DNA from: Cranoglanis bouderius
Taxonomy: Eukaryota; Chordata; Actinopteri; Siluriformes; Cranoglanididae
Reading direction: 5' to 3'
Length of the DNA stretch: 64,000 nt
Assembly: GCA_023630585.1 (NCBI GenBank)
Contig: CM042545.1
Coordinates: forward strand, 2,432,415-2,496,414
Below are positions 62,578-64,000 of the stretch, in pieces; positions within the stretch are counted from its first letter, which is position 1; each line of letters opens with the position of its first letter. The position numbers were made by a program, and so were the translations under genes. The notes beneath the pieces were generated by a model. It made no database searches. It was not told the origin of the DNA and saw only the letters and a program-made list of their open reading frames with translations.

Positions 62578-62691
62578 AGCAATATCGCACTCGCAACTGT
62601 GCGGTTATACTGACTATCGGCACAGCTGTGATTCGCCATTGCTATCAGTTGATATTCAGTGTAATCGCACAGTTGCTTGTGCGATGTTGCT
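62578..62691. repeat. Imperfect 36-bp inverted repeat (hairpin)
   Basis: Arms agcaatatcgcactcgcaac... and ...gttgcttgtgcgatgttgct pair over ~36 bp with a few mismatches around a ~42-bp loop. Probably a small fold-back repeat element. Confidence 0.7.
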
Positions 62692-62711
62692 TAATTATAT
62701 AACCCCTATTA

Positions 62712-63201
62712 CAACCCCAATTCCAAAAAAGTTGGGACCCTGTATAAAATGTAAATAAAAACAGAATGCAATGATTTGCAAATCTCAGAAACCCATATGT
62801 TGTTCACAGTAGAACAGAAAACATATCAAATGTTTAAACTGGGGAAATGTACCATTTCAAGAAAAAAATAGAGTAATTTTGAATTTGATGGCTGCAACAC
62901 ATCTCAAAAAAGTTGGGACAGAGCCATGTTTACCACTGTGTAGCATCTCCTCTTTTTTTAACAACAGTCTGTATATGTCTGGGAACTGAGGAGACCAGTT
63001 GCTGGAGTTTTGGGAGGGGAATGTTGTCCCATTTGTGTCTGATACAGCATTCTAACTGCTCAACAGTCCTGGGTCTTCACTGTCGTATTTTTCGCTTCAT
63101 GATGCACCAACTGTTTTCAATTGGTGAAAGGTCCATTACATCATTGAATTCTGTTTTTATTTACATTACACAGTGTCCAAACTTTTTTGGAATTGGGGTT
63201 A
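62712..63201. mobile_element. Tc1 family E, short internally deleted copy
   Basis: 490 bp with ends caaccccaattccaaaaaag / cttttttggaattggggtta. Only the 5' ~430 bp and the extreme right end remain. Transposase traces on the minus strand at ~62935-63130. Confidence 0.88.
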
Positions 63202-63337
63202 TATTTTAATTCTCCTCTTTTTCTCTGGGTACATTTTCTATAAAAGTGAAATATATGAAAAATATACATTAATATTTAGTTCACAGTTTAATATTAATAC
63301 TTATATCAATTCATTTTAATGTTTATTCTTTTATATA

Positions 63338-64000
63338 CTGTGCCCTCCACTAATATTGGCACTCTTGGTAAATATGAGCAAAGAAGGCTGTGAAAAATTG
63401 TCTTTATTGTTTAACCTTTTGAACTTTTGTTAAAAAAATTCACAAAAATACTCTGCTCTCATGGATATCAAACGACTGCAAACAACACAGGTTTATCGAA
63501 CAACAAAAAAACTTTGTTAAATATAAGTGTGCAACAATTATTGGCACCCTTTTAGTAAATACTTTGTGCTACCTTCCTTTGGCAAGATAACAGCCTTGAG
63601 TCTTCTCCTATAATGCCTGATGAAGTTGGAGAATGGCAAGAGATCTGATACCATTCCTCCATACAGAATCTCTTTTCCACTTTTCCATATGGCTACCTCT
63701 CTGTGTGTGCCAAAACCACCTCTGGTGTTTATTGCCAAAAAGCTCTATTTTGGTTTCATCTGACCATACAACCCGATCCCATTTGAAGTTCCAGTAGTGT
63801 CTGACAAACTGAAGAAGCTTGGGTTTGTTTTTGGATGAGAGTAGAGGCTTTTTTCTTGAAACTTATGGTGATGTAGGTGACTTCAGATTGTAGTTTTGGA
63901 GACTTTCTGACCCCAAGATGCAACTCACTGCTGTACTTCTCCAGCTGTGATCCTTGGAGATTTTTTGGCCACTCGAACCATCCTCTTCACAGTGCGTTGA
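63338..64000 (-). mobile_element. Tc1 family I copy 2, cut by the window edge
   Basis: Left terminus tgtgccctccactaatattg. The minus-strand transposase remnant has HYRRRLKAVILPKEGSTKY and, further right, WSDETK-, RKKPL- and GQK-type segments. A large internal deletion joins the HMEKW-type block to the C-terminal block near 63660. Confidence 0.88.

Overview
The window is nuclear DNA of a ray-finned (teleost) fish. The evidence is a dense load of Tc1/mariner elements with ~200 bp terminal inverted repeats (TIRs), a tRNA-derived fish SINE, long dinucleotide microsatellites, and three multi-exon vertebrate genes. I cannot name the species. All three genes lie on the minus strand, in the order oc90 - hhla1 - kcnq3. 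This matches my recollection of the human 8q24.22 order and orientation (OC90, HHLA1, KCNQ3), so the block looks syntenic.

Layout. 0.4-17 kb: partial oc90 (otoconin-90), with one phospholipase-A2-like domain; its 3' end lies beyond the left edge and its first exon was not found. Its large 5' intron is filled by a chain of Tc1 elements (5.6-14.8 kb). 21.0-43.3 kb: hhla1, which I could reconstruct completely as 12 coding exons whose phases all agree (448 codons plus stop). Its introns hold an LTR retrotransposon (23.5-27.7 kb) and further, partly nested, Tc1 copies. 43.3-51.2 kb: spacer with repeats, another Tc1 copy and a miniature element. 51.3-61.1 kb: the last six coding exons of kcnq3, the M-channel subunit; upstream exons lie beyond the right edge. 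The kcnq3 intron at 52.1-58.8 kb contains a second, younger LTR retrotransposon (53.2-57.9 kb) with matching LTRs and a perfect 5-bp target duplication.

The most unusual object is this LTR-retrotransposon pair. Each copy encodes a Ty3-type gag-like protein. Where a CCHC knuckle would be expected, it carries instead a C6H2 zinc finger that closely resembles the N-terminal finger of host methionine aminopeptidase 1 (METAP1). A very long repeat-rich tail follows, and there is no visible protease, reverse transcriptase or integrase. The two copies have different LTRs but the same plan, so this appears to be a non-autonomous lineage with a captured host domain.

A second pattern is that 13 of the 46 splice sites I can place lie within about 25 nt of a dinucleotide microsatellite. 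The polarity is strict in the transcript sense: CA repeats follow donors, while GT or CT repeats precede acceptors. Two exons (one in oc90, one in hhla1) are bracketed by complementary GT/CA tracts. hhla1 also has one GC donor and one apparent GA donor.

Tc1 family labels A-I are local to this report. No Tc1 transposase here is intact.
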